From assembly GCA_021774205.1 (NCBI GenBank), contig JAJFJI010000332.1, positions 1-5,394 on the forward strand: a DNA stretch of 5,394 nt. Reading direction: 5' to 3'. The notes beneath the pieces were generated by a model. The model was given only the letters and a program-made list of their open reading frames with translations. It did no database searches and was not told the DNA's origin. Positions within the stretch are counted from its first letter, which is position 1. Each line of letters opens with the position of its first letter. Shown piece by piece: positions 5,256 through 5,394 of this stretch. Both the position numbers and the translations under genes were made by a program. Source of the DNA: Nitrosomonas sp. Lineage in GTDB: Bacteria; Pseudomonadota; Gammaproteobacteria; Burkholderiales; Nitrosomonadaceae.

Positions 5256-5394
5256 CTAGGAGCCTGTCGGACTTATGATTTCGAAGCGAAAATTTGGAGA
5301 ATCGAGGCCAAATTATCACCGGTTTGAGGCGAATATTTGGTATATTTAACGAAAACTGGGGAGGATTTGGGCCGATTTCTCCGAATTTGCAGCC
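5256..5394. mobile_element. Probable end of an insertion sequence or MITE
   Basis: From the CTAG at 5256-5259 onward the sequence changes character and has no reading frame. It starts GGAGCCTGTCGGACTTATG, which looks like an element terminus. It contains an imperfect inverted repeat (5286-5313 with 5364-5390) and a direct repeat (GCGAAAATTTGG and GCGAATATTTGG). CTAG is a common palindromic target of IS1182-type elements, so this may be an IS1182-like end, but I cannot see a transposase or the other terminus. A MITE with paired arms is equally possible. It lies three bases upstream of the deacetylase ATG. Confidence 0.5.
5286..5390. repeat. Imperfect long inverted repeat inside the element end
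   Basis: The arm at 5286-5313, containing TTTGGAGAATCGAGGCCAAA, pairs with the arm at 5364-5390, containing TTTGGGCCGATTTCTCCGAA, across a spacer of about 50 bases. With one to two base gaps most positions pair. Such a subterminal hairpin fits a MITE or an IS end, and the structure may continue past the window. Confidence 0.45.

Overview
The window is bacterial. Its moderately AT-rich composition, AcuC-type deacetylase, bestrophin-family channels, GNAT-like protein and IS30 debris suggest a proteobacterium. A betaproteobacterium of the Nitrosomonas kind is my best guess, from protein flavour only; no marker gene settles it. All convincing genes are on the minus strand, so they are transcribed from high to low coordinates.

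Layout. 1-267: the first 89 codons of a GNAT-like acetyltransferase that runs off the left edge. 268-842: no recognisable gene. 843-1031: an unidentified plus-strand open frame that meets the first bestrophin tail to tail. 1026-1949 and 2231-3166: two complete but clearly diverged bestrophin-family membrane proteins; the second starts at TTG with a good Shine-Dalgarno and a plausible promoter. 3167-4289: gene debris comprising a plus-strand frame with two internal stops, the N-terminal third or less of an IS30-family transposase with its ribosome binding site, and the 3' portion of a tRNA gene without its 5' half. 4290-5252: a complete AcuC/class I HDAC-like deacetylase with all catalytic residues. 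5256-5394: what looks like the end of a mobile element, abutting the deacetylase start codon at a CTAG.

The genes do not form one evident pathway. The two bestrophins are probably oligomeric ion channels of the inner membrane, made from separate transcripts. The deacetylase would act in the cytoplasm on acetyl-lysine or small acetylated amines. The region reads as a patchwork shaped by insertion and deletion: an IS30 relic, a tRNA 3' fragment of the kind left at integrase attachment sites, and a second element at the right edge. I found no CRISPR array, no intact transposase or integrase, and no clear new multi-gene system. The points most worth following are the bestrophin pair with different predicted pore-neck residues, and the element boundary that removes the deacetylase's own leader.
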